DNA of 64,000 bases from Ilyonectria destructans (GCA_020740775.1 JAHEWK010000015.1:1736001-1800000); one strand, 5' to 3'; shown: positions 32,283-44,296, numbered from the stretch's first letter. A program made the numbers and translations. The notes: generated by a model not told the origin, from the sequence alone.

Positions 32283-32666
32283 GTTGGCCCCGTCAGTATT
32301 GAAACGTGAGCCGTACTGAATAACGGCTGCACTCGATGGCGTCTCTGACCTTGAGGTCGTAACTGCGAGAACTGGCTGAGCGGATCAGGGGAGATAAGAC
32401 CAGCGCCTGGCTCTTGATGGTGGCTCGAGACTGACTGCCTGCCTGTATCGAGGCGGGGTTTGAGCTGACCTAAGCTTGCATGCTCTCAGGTGATGGGTTG
32501 TTGTTTTGGCGTATATCCGGTGATGTGATTGGAGGTCATCTGCAAATTCTCTCGCCCATCTTTGCGGGGAATGCCCTCAGCCGCACGCTTCCCAGTTTCA
32601 ACAGTCTCCTAAACCTGACGTGGCATCATCTAAGTCTCTCCCACAACGCTCTCGTGCCAGGGCACA
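32283..32666. promoter_or_regulatory. Shared bidirectional promoter region
   Basis: 384 bp between the divergent start codons of the Hsp70-like gene (minus) and the DUF7580-like gene (plus). No specific element was identified. The head-to-head layout suggests co-expression. Confidence 0.5.
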
Positions 32667-34402
32667 ATGTCTGGCTTCGAAATCGCCGGCATCGTCTTTG
32701 CAGTTCTGCCGCTTTTCATCGAAGTCGGCAAGGCATACTCCGGCAGCGCTCTCCACAAGGCTGCTTCGCGTCCGCTCCACGACGAAAAGCTGCAGGAGTT
32801 TTACGACCAGTTCTGGTGGGAGACGGTTCAGCTCAGGAAGCAGATCGAGAACATCGTTCATGAATTGCCAGGTCTCTCTGAGGAGAGAAAATGGGAGATT
32901 CTCAACGGCGAGGACGTCGAGTCCTGGAGCCAAGCTGCCGATGTTGACCAAGCCATCAGCAGCTTCTTTGCATGTCAGGAAGACTATCTGACGTTTCAGA
33001 AAGTCATGGAAAGGGCCCTGAGTCTTCTTTCTCGGCTCGTCGAGGATAAAACCGTCCGCATATCTAAGGCCGACAAGGTACGTCAGGCTCACGGCCGAGT
33101 CTTGAGGACTAGAGGCTAACTGACAGCTGTTAGAACCGCGTCAAAATGTACCAGACGTTAGAGAAGTTCCAGAAGGATCGCCTTCTGGGAAACACCATGA
33201 GCAGCTTCTCTGAACGGCTCAAATTCTGGAACAAAGAAAAAGACCGCAACACGTGTCTCCAAAACCTCGCGGCATGGAACAAGCGGCTCGCCAAAGTCAT
33301 AGATGCCGCGTGCAAGGCAGCCGAGAGAAGAAAAGCCGTCTCTACACGACCGAAAGTACCATCTTCGCGAGTCCGGACACTCTCCCGGCGGCTTTTTACC
33401 ACGCTAAAGAAGTGCTGGTCTTGTGACTGCGAGAGCCAACACGAGGCCAGATTCTGTCTTGCTAGTTGTATCCATTCTACGCAAGACCCGCTTCAAAGTG
33501 AGATACACTTTGACTTTCTCATTGCGCATCCAAGCTGCAACACAAAATCAAAGTGGCGTGAGGGCACCGTCATGATTAAGGCCCAGAATTCTGCTAGGTA
33601 AGACGACAGACCTGGCCCTAAGCTGCATATTGACTTACGCCATATATTCAGTTCTCTAAGTTCGCAGGATCGCCCCGAGCTGGAAAGGATTTGCGATATT
33701 GGCCCAAACCTTCATCGTGTCAACTATTGTATGCGGCTCCTCATTGAGGATCTTGAATCCTCGCAGCGAATATGGCAGCTTAATTGGCAAAAGGCCCAGT
33801 TGGCACATCTTGAATCCAAACCAACAACCACTTTTCAAGTAATACTTCAGGGCTGCAACACTCCGTCGTTGATCGAGCGGCGTAGATTGGCACTCACCTT
33901 TGCTTATTCTCTCTTCCAGCTCCACGAGAGCCCATGGCTGAGCCAGCACTGGGACAAAGACCGCATTCACTTCTTCCACAACTCCACAGGCATGCCTGAC
34001 CTTCACCGACCTTACCTCAGCACCTCGTTCGATGACTTCCCCACGGGCGGGGAGCCAACCGACCTAAATCGCTTCCACAGAAACCTCGGAATCCTCAGAC
34101 TTGGGATATTACTGATCGAAGTCCACAAGTGGAAGCCTCTAGAGAGTTTCTGGATCGAAGGTGACCTGAATGATGGGGTGCCAACCCCGAACACGGACAT
34201 GGAAGTTGCCAGGCGGGTCCAGGCAACTTTGGATGACTGCTTTCCGACCTATAGGGGTGCAATCGAGTCATGTCTTAAAGTGCCTTGGGCAAGTGGGGGT
34301 TCCAGGGTAAGTCTAGAAGATCCTAACATATGGAGCGGGGTCTATACGGATGTTATAGAGCCTTTGGAAAGAGAAGTCGCGTTTGGGGCTGGATCGTTAT
34401 GA
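32667..34402 (+). CDS. DUF7580/HeLo-like fungal protein
   Basis: A 541-aa protein. Exons are 32667-33077, 33134-33597 and 33652-34402 (introns of 56 and 54 bp, in frame). The N-terminus MSGFEIAGIVFAVLPLFIEV is the hydrophobic helix typical of fungal HeLo/prion-inhibition-like helical bundles and DUF7580 proteins; residues up to about 230 are helical. The C-terminal half has the DUF7580 pattern (LIERRRLALTFAYSLFQLHE, SPWLSQHWDKDRIHFF, NLGILRLGILLIEV), often viewed as a remote kinase-like fold without catalytic residues. The role is unproven; relatives are linked to allorecognition and cell death. It is divergent from the zinc-finger/Hsp70-like gene. Confidence 0.8.
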
Positions 34403-34865
34403 CTGGTGGGATGGAAATATCGGCGATGAGCTGGGATTTAAATGCGAGCCTTGATGATGGCCTCGCAGGTGGCCGGCGCCTGAGAGACTTACCCTAGAGC
34501 CATTCGGCTCCAGTTTAGTGAGCCGTGAGAACGATGTAAAGGTCTAGGCAAAGAACAACTACTGTCTGCAGCATCGTCGTCCTAGTCGACCTCGCGTTGC
34601 TTAACAACCCGAAGCCTAGTTCCCGTCACTGCCAGGGACGAGAATTCAAGTCCAAATGAAGTCAATGATTAACTTAAGCATTTAAGCATCTAAACATGTG
34701 ATGCCCCCGCCCCCCCCCAACACGGGGAACAGGAGTCCAACGGTACCCCGCCTGTGACCTGATGAATGGGTACATGTGGCTCAATCTCCAAGGCGACTCT
34801 AACTTTGATTCCCTGGCTGTAGAACAAGTGTTGTCAATGACTTGACCCCATTTTTCATCAACTTT
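34403..34865. other. Intergenic with short poly-C run
   Basis: No gene. A C-rich run occupies about 34703-34718. Confidence 0.5.
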
Positions 34866-35660
34866 TTAATCTGCCAAATCTTGATCCTCGTTACTCGTGC
34901 TGTTGTGGCTGCCCATATCATGCGCCTCATTTAGAAAGTATGGCCGCAAGGGATTGACAGCCTGTTCGGGCCCGCAGGATTTATGTCTTGACCGCTCCAA
35001 AGGCGTTTCAGGACCCGGGGTCTCGGGGGCAGAGTGCTCAAATAACAGGTCGAGCAAGCGTAGCCTTCCCATATCCACGGCAGGGCAGATGGCCTCTGAG
35101 ACATGCTCGTGCTTGACTTGCTCGAGGCAGGGCTAAACTTTGAGAAAAGGGCAACCAGCTCGCCGAGACAGTTTGATGTCGTAGCCACTAATGGTGGGAC
35201 GTCGTCAAAGTTTACTTCCGAGAAAGGCTGTGCGCCATGTTCGACGAGTAGCTTGACGAGAGAGCAGTCGTGGCGGCGGATGGAATTACGCGAAACCTCG
35301 ACACGGGGGGGTTGGCCAGTTGCTTCGTCATTTGGGGAAACATTTCTCGCCAGTAGTGGTCCTACTACTACCCAGTGGCCGTCTCGCGCTGTCCAGGTCA
35401 TGACACTGTTGTCCTCGTCCTTGTCTCGAGTATCAGGATCTACTCCCCTCTCCAATGACATGGACGCGATCCCTACTTGTCTATATAGAATGGCGTGCAA
35501 TAGCGGTGAAAATCCACAGTCGTCCCAGCCATCTTGGTCTGCTCCTTTCTCTAATAGAAGAGAAGAGACGCAATCGCCTCACGCCTCCGTATTGCCGCCC
35601 CTGCTAGCGGCGTCAACTCTTGCCCGCCTTCAGAGTGGATATCGTCCCTATGGTCTCGTA
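34866..35660 (-). pseudogene. Ankyrin-repeat gene, frameshifted
   Basis: On the minus strand ankyrin-type units can be read across several frames: GQELTPLAGAAIRRREAIAS, then after a shift near 35560 LEKGADQDGWDDCGFSPLLH, LERGVDPDTRDKDEDNS and CSLVKLLVEHGAQPF. After another shift near 35125 comes SEAICPAVDMGRLRLLDLLF, to a stop near 34866. No start codon or splice sites would join the pieces. Ankyrin proteins are often the variable partners of fungal NLR-like loci, and this relic sits next to one, but the link is only positional. Confidence 0.65.
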
Positions 35661-36172
35661 CTCTGAGCGTCTTAGGGACACTCTCTGAGCAGACAGATTG
35701 GCGACTCCTTCTAGGTACCTAGGTAGACATATTGATGGCTCCAGTGTCCTGTCGTCAATGTCTATTGTTTGTGGTCGCTGCTACAGCTGTCTCCTGCTCG
35801 AAAGTAATTGGAGTTGTTATTCAGACTTTCTAGGCTAGCTATTGGTCATTTCGCGGTTCTGTTCACAGCAATTTGATCCACTCAACACAATTTCCAATTC
35901 ACGATGCATCTAACTAACAGGCCAGTGGCAATGCAGGTAAAACCTCAGTGGTGGGAAACCTGCATGCAGTCGCCTGCAGTGTCTGGCCTAGGTACCTAAG
36001 GTAGGGACCTAAGTTAGGTGCCTTTAGGCTTGCCTTTACAGAGCAGACGGCCAGAACGTACGCCTAAAATAGTGTCTCTTGCCAATACTGTGGTGGTTCG
36101 CGTTAATCCCCTCGCACCTTCCGTTGTTCGCCAGACCTCCCCGATTCTGTTTGTTTCTCCCGCTCCCTCCCC
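35661..36172. other. Intergenic, no gene seen
   Basis: Nothing recognisable apart from repeated CCTAGGTA-like short motifs near 35715 and 35990. Confidence 0.4.
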
Positions 36173-36300
36173 AGAAGGCAGTAATAGTTTGAGGAAAAAA
36201 TATAGCTATTATATAGCTGCAGCGATATATTCACTCTAAATAAGCCTTAATAGAGCGATAGGAGGTGGTATTGAGTTGCAGTATTGGTATCTGTTATTTT
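36173..36300 (+). pseudogene. RIP-mutated duplicate of the dienelactone hydrolase 3' end
   Basis: The stretch aligns without gaps to 25477-25604, the last codons and downstream flank of the dienelactone hydrolase gene. Shared blocks include CTGCAGCGATA and AATAAGCCTTAA. Nearly all differences near the gene end are C-to-T or G-to-A (for example CACCCTGAATAAG against CACTCTAAATAAG), which is the RIP signature. Divergence increases at the right end. Only this fragment is seen; the rest of the copy is lost or unrecognisable. Confidence 0.8.
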
Positions 36301-36673
36301 TATAAGTGTATAATTTACAGAGTAATACTACCTAAGCTGAATATACTGTAGTGCACTGAGCTTCCCTTTTAAGAATAGCTACAGTATTCAATCCGCCAAT
36401 AAGGTCAGCAGTCGTCTTTCCATACTGGAAACCACAGCGATCATTTGCTCTCGGAATCCGGGCTTAGACTATAGTATTGGGATGCAGGAACCACGAATTC
36501 CGAGAGTGACATATCAGACTCGTAGTGTTGTTGAAATTCCAGCTACAAAAGCATACGCACTCTTCCAACCGATCACTATCAGTTTGACGATGAACAGCAC
36601 CTTGCTTAGCCTGATTTTGCACTGACCTTCAATCATCGCCGCCTTTATTATTAAGCTTGTGCATATTATCGCC
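36301..36673. other. Intergenic, no gene seen
   Basis: Short frames only, directly upstream of the carboxylesterase relic. Confidence 0.4.
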
Positions 36674-38270
36674 ATGGCTCCACAGACACCTGTTGACACT
36701 ACAGCTATCAACGTGCCGTCTTTGGGCAAGATAAAGGGGCTGCTGTATGACAACGGTGTTCGCCAATTCTGCGGCATCCCATACGCGGACTTGGCCAAAC
36801 GATGGTCACGATCTACGCTGAAGAGTAATCTCCCGGGAGACTACCATGACGGAACTCAGCACGGGTGGGTAGCACTTGAAATGTCCTATTTTCATGCAAG
36901 AACTGACTTCCCCACAGCCGCCAGGATATTTTGGGAGTGAAGACTCTATGGTCCCTGTCCCGGCATTCCCACATTTCTAAGGACCGCGAGAGGATGAGTT
37001 TAACGCTCTAAACTTAAATGCGGTGGCTCCCCCAGAGAGAAAGGGGAAAACCTATCCGGTTGTAGTTTGGATACACGGGGGTGCTTTCTCGTTCGGCTCG
37101 TCGACTCACCCAGCCTAAGATATGGTTAACTTGGTCTCCTTTGCCATCAAACAGAAGACACCGGCTGTGGTCGTTAGCTTTAACTACCGCGTTGGTCTCT
37201 TGGGTTTCCTAGCTTCTAATGCTATCAAGCAAGACCTCGTTGGAGATGGCTTCCATGGTACTGGGAACTTTGGTCTCACTGATCAGCTCACGGCACTGGA
37301 ATGGGTTCAGCGGCATGTTTGCGCTTTTGGTGGTAATCCTGACAACGTCACCATTTTTGGAGAATCTGATGGAGTGATGAGTGTGGCACACCAAATTTGG
37401 GCGAAACAGCCTGCTGTGTTCCATCGTGGTATCGGTATGTCCGGTGCTTTGAACAGCATTCTAGTTTGGCCCCTTGAGAAGCATGAGAGCCGATGGGAGA
37501 TTCTTCTTGAGCATTTTGGTATCGACCTTATGGACACTGTTGGTTGGAGAAGCTCTGTGCGATCCCTCAAACGCTATGGTTGCCACTTCATTCATTATCG
37601 AACGAGGTAACACTGACCCAATGCCCAATCCTCTTGACGACGGATGGTTTCACAGCAGCCCTCCGACAGTTGTGCCTACGCGCCCCGCCCCGGAGTGGCT
37701 CTAGACTTACATGGTTGGAGATAGCAAGGATGAAGCCATGATATCTCGCACTATGCTTCAAAACGAAACGTATTCTTCCATCAAAAGAACGACTGGCAGA
37801 GTCTCGAGGCAATGATATGGCAGAATATATCCTTGGAAAATACGAGATGCATTTCGACACTCCGTAGAACAAGATTCGATTGCGGTTCGAAGAATTGTTG
37901 GGAGATGGAGGCCTGAAAATCCCCAACCGCCTACAATTCCAGGCTTCAAGCAGCGCTCGCGTGTTTGGCTATCACTTCGACTAAGTCTCAACCTTAGAGA
38001 ACCCACTAAAAGGTCTTGCCTACCATGCCATCGATATTTTATATGTTTTTATGAATTTGGCGGAATACATGTCAGAAGAGCAACAGCAATTATCATACAG
38101 AGTGGCTAGTCATTTGCTAGATTTTGCCTGGGGCAAGGATCCCTGGGAACCATACAACGTTGCCCACCGTTAGATGGCTTATGGCCCAAATCATAAACTG
38201 GCTCTAAAGACTGAAGATGAGGATAAAAATGTTAAAAGATATAAGATAATGCATGAGGTGGTGGGTGCTA
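36674..38270 (+). pseudogene. Type-B carboxylesterase, degenerate
   Basis: Long stretches of a fungal carboxylesterase are readable: MAPQTPVDTTAINVPSLG start, GYFGSEDSMVPVPAFPHF, VVVWIHGGAFSFGS (oxyanion), VVVSFNYRVGLLGFLAS, NVTIFGESDG (nucleophile Ser kept, but the usual GESAG is changed), and a C-terminal FAWGKDPWEPYNVAHR. In-frame stops occur at 36978-36980 and 37116-37118 and again downstream, including a TAG where WMAYGPN-like sequence is expected. Frame changes occur near 37540 and later. Several stops are explained by C-to-T or G-to-A change. It is not functional. Confidence 0.85.
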
Positions 38271-38638
38271 CTGATTTCAACCGATTGGCAGGGGCACTTG
38301 ACGATAGCTCAAACAGGAGATATTTAATTGGCACAGTACCGCATGAGAGCCAGCAGTTAGTAGCCCGGTCCTGGTTATTAGGCGGGCCTTACCGCCACAG
38401 AACTGTTTTCTTCAGGAACATGTCCCTGGAATTAAGCATATAACGTACATGTAACAGGAAGGGTTCTATATATCAGACGATTGTGCTTATCCGGCCCTTA
38501 TTGCGCCATCTCAGGTTCAATCTGACGCTGAGCTAAAGTTGGTCAAATAGTTCAGTACGGAAAGTTTAGATGAAAATGCTTGAAATTTGCTGTGATTTTA
38601 CTGATCAACTATGAAGAGAAAAACACTCATTTCCGCTC
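38271..38638. other. Intergenic, no gene seen
   Basis: Short frames without motifs between the two convergent pseudogenes. Confidence 0.4.
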
Positions 38639-40185
38639 TCAAGCCTTCTCAACCTCATGAGTGAGGGTAACGGGCTCTCCATTTTTCTTGTCAAGATCAT
38701 TACCAATAGCGACAGCAGCATTATCAAGAGCCTCGCTCCCATCGAAGAGACAAGCAATCTCCTCCAAGGTCATGCCCGTCGTCTCTACGAAGGTTAGGTA
38801 CACGACCAGGATGAGAATGGCATTCCAGATACAGGCCGGGATGTAATAACGCCAGCCGATTGCCTGAATGCCAACGGGGCTCATGTACTAGTTGATGAAG
38901 CCGGTGATATTGATGGTCAAGAGGGTAATCGAGAAGTAAATGCTGCGCTGTCTCGTGGTGACGGTCTCGATGGGGTAAGCAATAACCAAAGGTATCCAGC
39001 AGAGGCAGACGAAGAAGCTTCCTGCGGTAATCATGACTAGAACGCCGATCCCCAACCCGACGTGAGGCGTCTGATAGTATAGGGCCGTCAGAACAGTCCA
39101 GATTATAAAAGTGACGTTGACGCCGAGAGCAGAAACCAGGAAAATGGTTCGGCGTCCGACCTTGGGGGTGATAAAGGCCGCAGTAAAGGCAACAACCCAG
39201 TTCCAGACATTCAGCAGAGCATTGATCAGCGTCTTCTGCTTCGGCGAAGTCATGCCAATCTGGTCGAGGATGAGAGGAAGGTAGTTGGCGATGAATCCTG
39301 CTCCGATTGTCTGCGAGCCGACTGCCGTCCACATACACAGCCAAAGGCGACCGCGGTTACCCTTTGTTCCGACGATGCTCTTGAGACCTTCCAGGTTGAA
39401 CTTGAGCATAGTCTTGTCTGTTTCGACACCAGCGATAATTTCTTGCAGCTCAAGCAGGACAATCTCGTCCTCGACGCCATTGCCGTGGTACTTGATCAGG
39501 ATACCACGGGCCTCCTCGGTGCGGCCCTTTGAAAGAAACCGTCTTGGGCTCTCGGGGCAGAACCACGGCATGACAACTTGGTAAGCTGGCAGCACAGCTT
39601 GGAGGAGACATGGCAGCTTCAATGCCCACTGCGACTTCATCGAATAGGTGCCAAAGGTCGCCCAACCCCCGATAATGAGGCCGATGAAGATGCTAGTGTT
39701 GTAGAGCGAACTGATGGCAACTCGCTGTTTGGGGTGCGCAAGCTTAGATACAAGCACTGGCGCAGCCACTTGCTGAAAGAAAGATCCTAGTCCGATGAGG
39801 ACCTTTCCAGCAACGAACATGTGGAAGTTGGTAGAAAAGGCCTGCATGATGGCCATTCCGACCACGAGGGCTCCGGCTGCGACCATAGGCCGCCGCCCGA
39901 AGCGCTCCGTTAGCGGTCTACTGATGAAACAGCTTATGATACCACCGACGGACGCTGAGGCGCCGAAGAAACCGAGCGTTGACCAACTGGGGTGGTTGAA
40001 GTGATTTATGAAGGCATTGATGGACTGAAGACCATTGGTCAGACTGTTGTCAAAACACCATGCCGTTGAGGTGAGCAGCGGCGCATGAGTAGAAAGTAGA
40101 GCTTGATCAAGCTGGGGACGCGATACCACGAAGGAGCATCTCTGATGAGCTCTCGCATCCGCTCCCGATCGTACTCGACAGACAT
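38639..40185 (-). pseudogene. MFS sugar transporter, broken by frameshift and stop
   Basis: Reads as a full hexose/STL1-type transporter on the minus strand from ATG 40185 (MSVEYDRERMRELIRD, then WYRVPSLIKLY). One base appears missing near 40085-40095, where the frame changes directly into APLLTSTAWCFDNSLTNGLQ. The rest is intact: RPLTERFGRRP (sugar-transporter loop motif), PESPRRFLSKGR, and so on. At 38888-38890 an in-frame TAG replaces the Gln expected in the GFIN-QYMSPVG motif. The frame then runs on to 38639. A CAG-to-TAG change is the simplest cause and is RIP-like. Two lesions make loss of function likely. Confidence 0.82.
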
Positions 40186-41530
40186 GGTCGGGAAAGAACA
40201 AGGTGATTAGATTTGCAAGTAGTATCAAGTAGTATGAGAGTGGAGTAAGTTGTAGATGAGGTTTCGATGCCATCATCCTCTGGGCGAGGAATGCTAAAGT
40301 TTATGTATTGAGCCATGTGTGACTTCTCGGTGTTTTGCAGGCCGAGAAGCGTGATGGCTTGTGGTTCCGGTTCTGCGATGATTGGGGAACCAACACATGA
40401 GGTCAGCGCAAGGACGTTGTTCCCATGGGAGTTCAACTCACACGGGAGGGGCAGAATCCCCACGGGGTAGGGTACGAACTCCGGGGAGGAAGAGGAGAGA
40501 GCAGGGTGGCAACCTAACCTTCGAGCATCTTCCGGAGTAACAGCTTTGCGCTTCCAACTTCCCATTATAGTCATCTGTCTAGGGGCAGGCGCTGTACCAC
40601 GCAACTCAGTCGTCCTCTTGGCGCGGCAAAACAGCCAAGATGCCATGGCTTGCGTTCGCGCTTGAGCCGGGGTCTAGGGCACGAGCTAATATGGTCCGAG
40701 ATTGTCCAATCTATGGCTGGGCACATGCCATCGAATTTGCCCGAATCCAAACTCGTATCCACATGAGCTTTAGCCTATTAAGGGAGCAACTTGATTTTTC
40801 CGGTTTTTTACGCATCCGGTGCGAAAATACGCTGATTGGTCTACATTAGTCTGCGTTCGAGTCAGTACCATACCGATGCGCACAACGGGGACCATACATG
40901 GTATTATTTGTACGTTCGCTCAGAAGTAGGCAGCAGTTACTACTCATTACCATGTATCGTGCCACAGCGAAGATTCCCATACAGTCACTGTCAAGTATGA
41001 CATGATGATCCTTGGGAGGTATTAGTGGAAAGTAGTGCCATGGCGGAGAGGAGTGCTCGGCATAAAGAACGGCGAGGTGTTTCAGGCCGCATCTCAACTC
41101 AAATCTGGAAGGAACAAGCGCCGGCTAATAGGCCGTCCCGCAGTTCAGCTGGAACCCAGCATGTTACGAGTGGTGGGGGGGAGGAGAGATGCGGAGACGG
41201 TGTTGGTGTTGAATTGCTGAACAGCAAAGGAGAGTGCTCCACTGTGCAGAGTTGGCACCGTGACTAATGTATCTACTAACAGTGGGAGTGCTGAAGGCCA
41301 CTTACCTCGCTATTTAGTACATCGGTGTATTTCACGCCGAGGGATACGCAGCTGTTCATTTGAAACTGCGCACTGTCAATTGCTCATTTCCGTGGTTTGC
41401 ACACGACACTTTGACTTCTTTGGAAATTCACAACTCAGCTCCTCCACGACTCAGCGCTGTGCAAATCTCGCTGGAACTTTTCATAGCCTACAGTGTGGCA
41501 GCTATCACTTTGACAGCCGCCCCAAACGCC
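40186..41530. other. Intergenic, no gene supported
   Basis: No family motif. The last 170 bp upstream of the GH43 ATG are open in the GH43 frame and encode a hydrophobic stretch, but contain no in-frame ATG. Confidence 0.45.
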
Positions 41531-43182
41531 ATGTCTTCAACGTTTACGAACCCTGTGGTTTGGGAAGATCTACCAGATCCCGAAGTCCTCCGAGTCGGCG
41601 ACGTTTACTACATGAGCGCCTCCTCGTTCCATTTTTCGCCAGGCGCACCGATCCTAACATCTTGCAATCTGGTCGACTGGGAGTACGTGGGTCACTCAAT
41701 CCCCGAGCTCCCACCGAGCAGTCGATTCTCTCTTGATGGGAAACGACCTACCGCGTACGGAAAAGGCGTATGGGCCTCGACGCTGAAGTACCGCGAGAGC
41801 GATGGACTGTTCTATTTTTATAGCGCAATTCAAGGCACGGACAAGACGTATATCTATACGGCCAAGTCTCCTGGTGATGTGTGGACAGCTCATCCGCCGA
41901 TTGAAAGGTTCTATTACGACCTTGGCTTGCTCATCGACGACGACGACACCATGTACATTGCCTACGGAACAAAGACGATTGAGGTCGCTCAGCTCTCCCC
42001 AGATGGACTGACTGAAGTCACGAGCAAGGTGAGCAATGACCCCTTTGGCTTTTGCAAACGCTCACATATATTGAATGCCAGGTTGTCCACACGTCAGAGG
42101 ACTATCTTGAAGGTGCCCGAATGTACAAGATCCACGGCACATATTACATCTGGGTCACGAAATCAGGCGATGCGCAATGCATGCTTAAGTCCACGGTAGG
42201 ACCCTTCGGGCCTTTTGAAGCGCGAGACATAGCCAAAGAGATGCGCTCTCCACTTTCAGGCTCCGGACCTCCGCATCAAGGAGGGCTTGTTGACACTCCA
42301 GACGGGCGATGGTATTACATGTCGTTCACCGATGCCTTTCCCACGGGGCGAATCCCCTTGTTGGCACCTGTGGTCTTTGATGGCGAAGGATGGCCAAACG
42401 TGGTGGCAGATTACCCGGATACAAAGGGGCAGTGGCTTCTTGAATATCCGCATGGGGCGTTGGGCGATCGCGTCAACCGTACTAAGACACGCTTCCGAAG
42501 ACACAACTTCAATCAACCCAAGTTGGAGCACTGCTGGGAATGGAACCACAATCCCGATAACTCGAAATGGAGGCTTGAGGATGGCCAGCTGGTACTTGAG
42601 ACTGGGACGGTCACGCAGAGTCTTCATCTTGCTACAAATACGCTCACCCTACGCACGGTCGGACCCGGTAGCATAGCCACGTTTTGCATGGACACTTCAA
42701 CGATGAGGGACGGAGACAGAGCTGGTGCATCCATGTTTCGCGATGAGAGTGCGTACATCGGCATCCACAAGGATGCGAATAAAGTCAAGCTCGTGTACGT
42801 CGATGGCGCAAAGGTCGGCCCTATCAATGTGCCCGTAGGTTGGTTCAATGGCCGGCCCGTGGCTCTAGACTGGAAAATCATTTCCAGTGGTTCAGTGGGA
42901 GCAGAGACACCATTAACAGGTGACCGGGTGTGGTTGCGGATCAAAGTAGACCTGAGAGCTGCCCACGTCGATGAATACAGCAAGGAGACGAGGTATGCCA
43001 CATTCGAGTACAGTTATGATGGCACGGCATTTTCACGGCTAGGCCCGACATACCAATTGACCAAGTCAACCGTGGGCTATGTGGGCTATCGCTTTGGATT
43101 GTTCAACTTTGCAACGCAGGCCCTCGGGGGAGAACTACGGGTCAATCACTGCGACGTTGAGACATGGGATCCCACAGGGTAG
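41531..43182 (+). CDS. Glycoside hydrolase family 43 (xylosidase/arabinofuranosidase type)
   Basis: A 532-aa protein. Exons are 41531-42028 and 42082-43182 (53-bp intron, GTGAGC...GCCAG). The catalytic pattern of the five-bladed GH43 propeller is present: general base Asp near 16 (LPDPEVLRVGDVYYM), pKa-modulating Asp near 136-139 (LIDDDDTMYIAYG) and general acid Glu near 176 (YLEGARMYK). Residues from about 330 form the C-terminal beta-sandwich (GH43_C2 type) ending WDPTG. The enzyme would release xylose or arabinose from plant hemicellulose. With this start there is no signal peptide; an in-frame hydrophobic segment lies just upstream of the ATG. Confidence 0.92.
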
Positions 43183-43322
43183 ACAGGCGAATTGGGTTGA
43201 CTACCAAACTATCAACCTAATATAGCATGGATCGCCTCCTTTGTGAACCTTTCGCTCGCTACTTTGATTTCGGCTCAGCTATTCATCAGCCCTCTAAGAA
43301 ATAGCGACACTGCTACACAACT

Positions 43323-44296
43323 TCAAGCATCCTTTCGATATATCGTAAACTGAAGCTGCATTCTTTCAGCTTGACCCGGCGTAAACTCATTCGTGCTATG
43401 GATGATTAGCCTGGACCGACTTTTGTGGCAAACAGAAGTCCTACTCACCAGGTATCATCTGAATAATCCATGTAATTGTGAATAGGGTCTACTCCAGGCG
43501 AATCGGGGCAGGAATCCCTTCCAATGGGACACCCCCCTGAACCACCAGACTGTGCAGGCGTATCGCTGACCTGGTCATTGATGGACTCACATTGGCGTCC
43601 GTGAAACGTGTGTAAGAGACCAAGCCAGTGACCAACTTCATGAATAGCCACGTGCCCTCTGCGAGGCTCGTCAGTGCTGTCCTCTCCCGTAGCGGGCATA
43701 CCAGGCATGGTGTTTGCGTTGAGAATGCAACCATCAGTCCAGAAATTGTCATAGTCAGGATTCGATGACGCAGGCGACGGGAGGTTGCACGATCCGCCCA
43801 GGCCTGGGATTAGGTCGCTGAAGAAATACACATTGAGCGAATCGTAGGGACCTCGTCGGTTCGCTCTGAAAAATGCCACGTACGCATCGTAGTCGTCTAT
43901 CCCGCCGCCATCGCCGTAGAAGCCCGTGCCTATCGTGTCATCGACGATCCGGGATGTGTTGACGAGCTTGAAGTCAAAGCCATGTGGTAGAAAGGCGCTG
44001 CGGAGGGTATGAAACTGCAGATACTGAGTGGGCTGTTCCAAGGCTGAGCTGGCTGGCTGTGTACTGACCTGAGTATCCACCATCTCGTCGGTTATTAGGT
44101 CTTGGTTTGCATGAGTACTAGCGACATGAAAGAAGACATCGATAGGATGCGTCTCGGCTCTTTCTGCGACTGTACGTGCTCGGATGTTTTGTTCAGGGGG
44201 CACATAGCTCGTATTGGTCCCACAGTAACCGAGAACGAAAGACGGGCTCAGCAACGGCGCAAAGAGCGTCACTTTAACCAGAGCGTTAAACTTCAT
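43323..44296 (-). CDS. Secreted zinc metalloprotease, pappalysin type (M43B)
   Basis: 306 aa from ATG 44296, chosen because it starts the signal peptide MKFNALVKVTLFAPLLSPSF. Exons are 44296-43449 and 43395-43323, with a 53-bp intron (GTGAGT...CATAG). Exon 2 supplies the final CTNEFTPGQAERM motif that the first exon lacks. Zinc site HEVGHWLGLLH has ligands near 219, 223 and 229, and the Met-turn is in NYMDYSDD near 276. Several Cys suggest disulfides. Fungal M43B proteases are secreted and often linked to virulence or nutrition. The gene is convergent with GH43, 140 bp apart. Confidence 0.92.
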
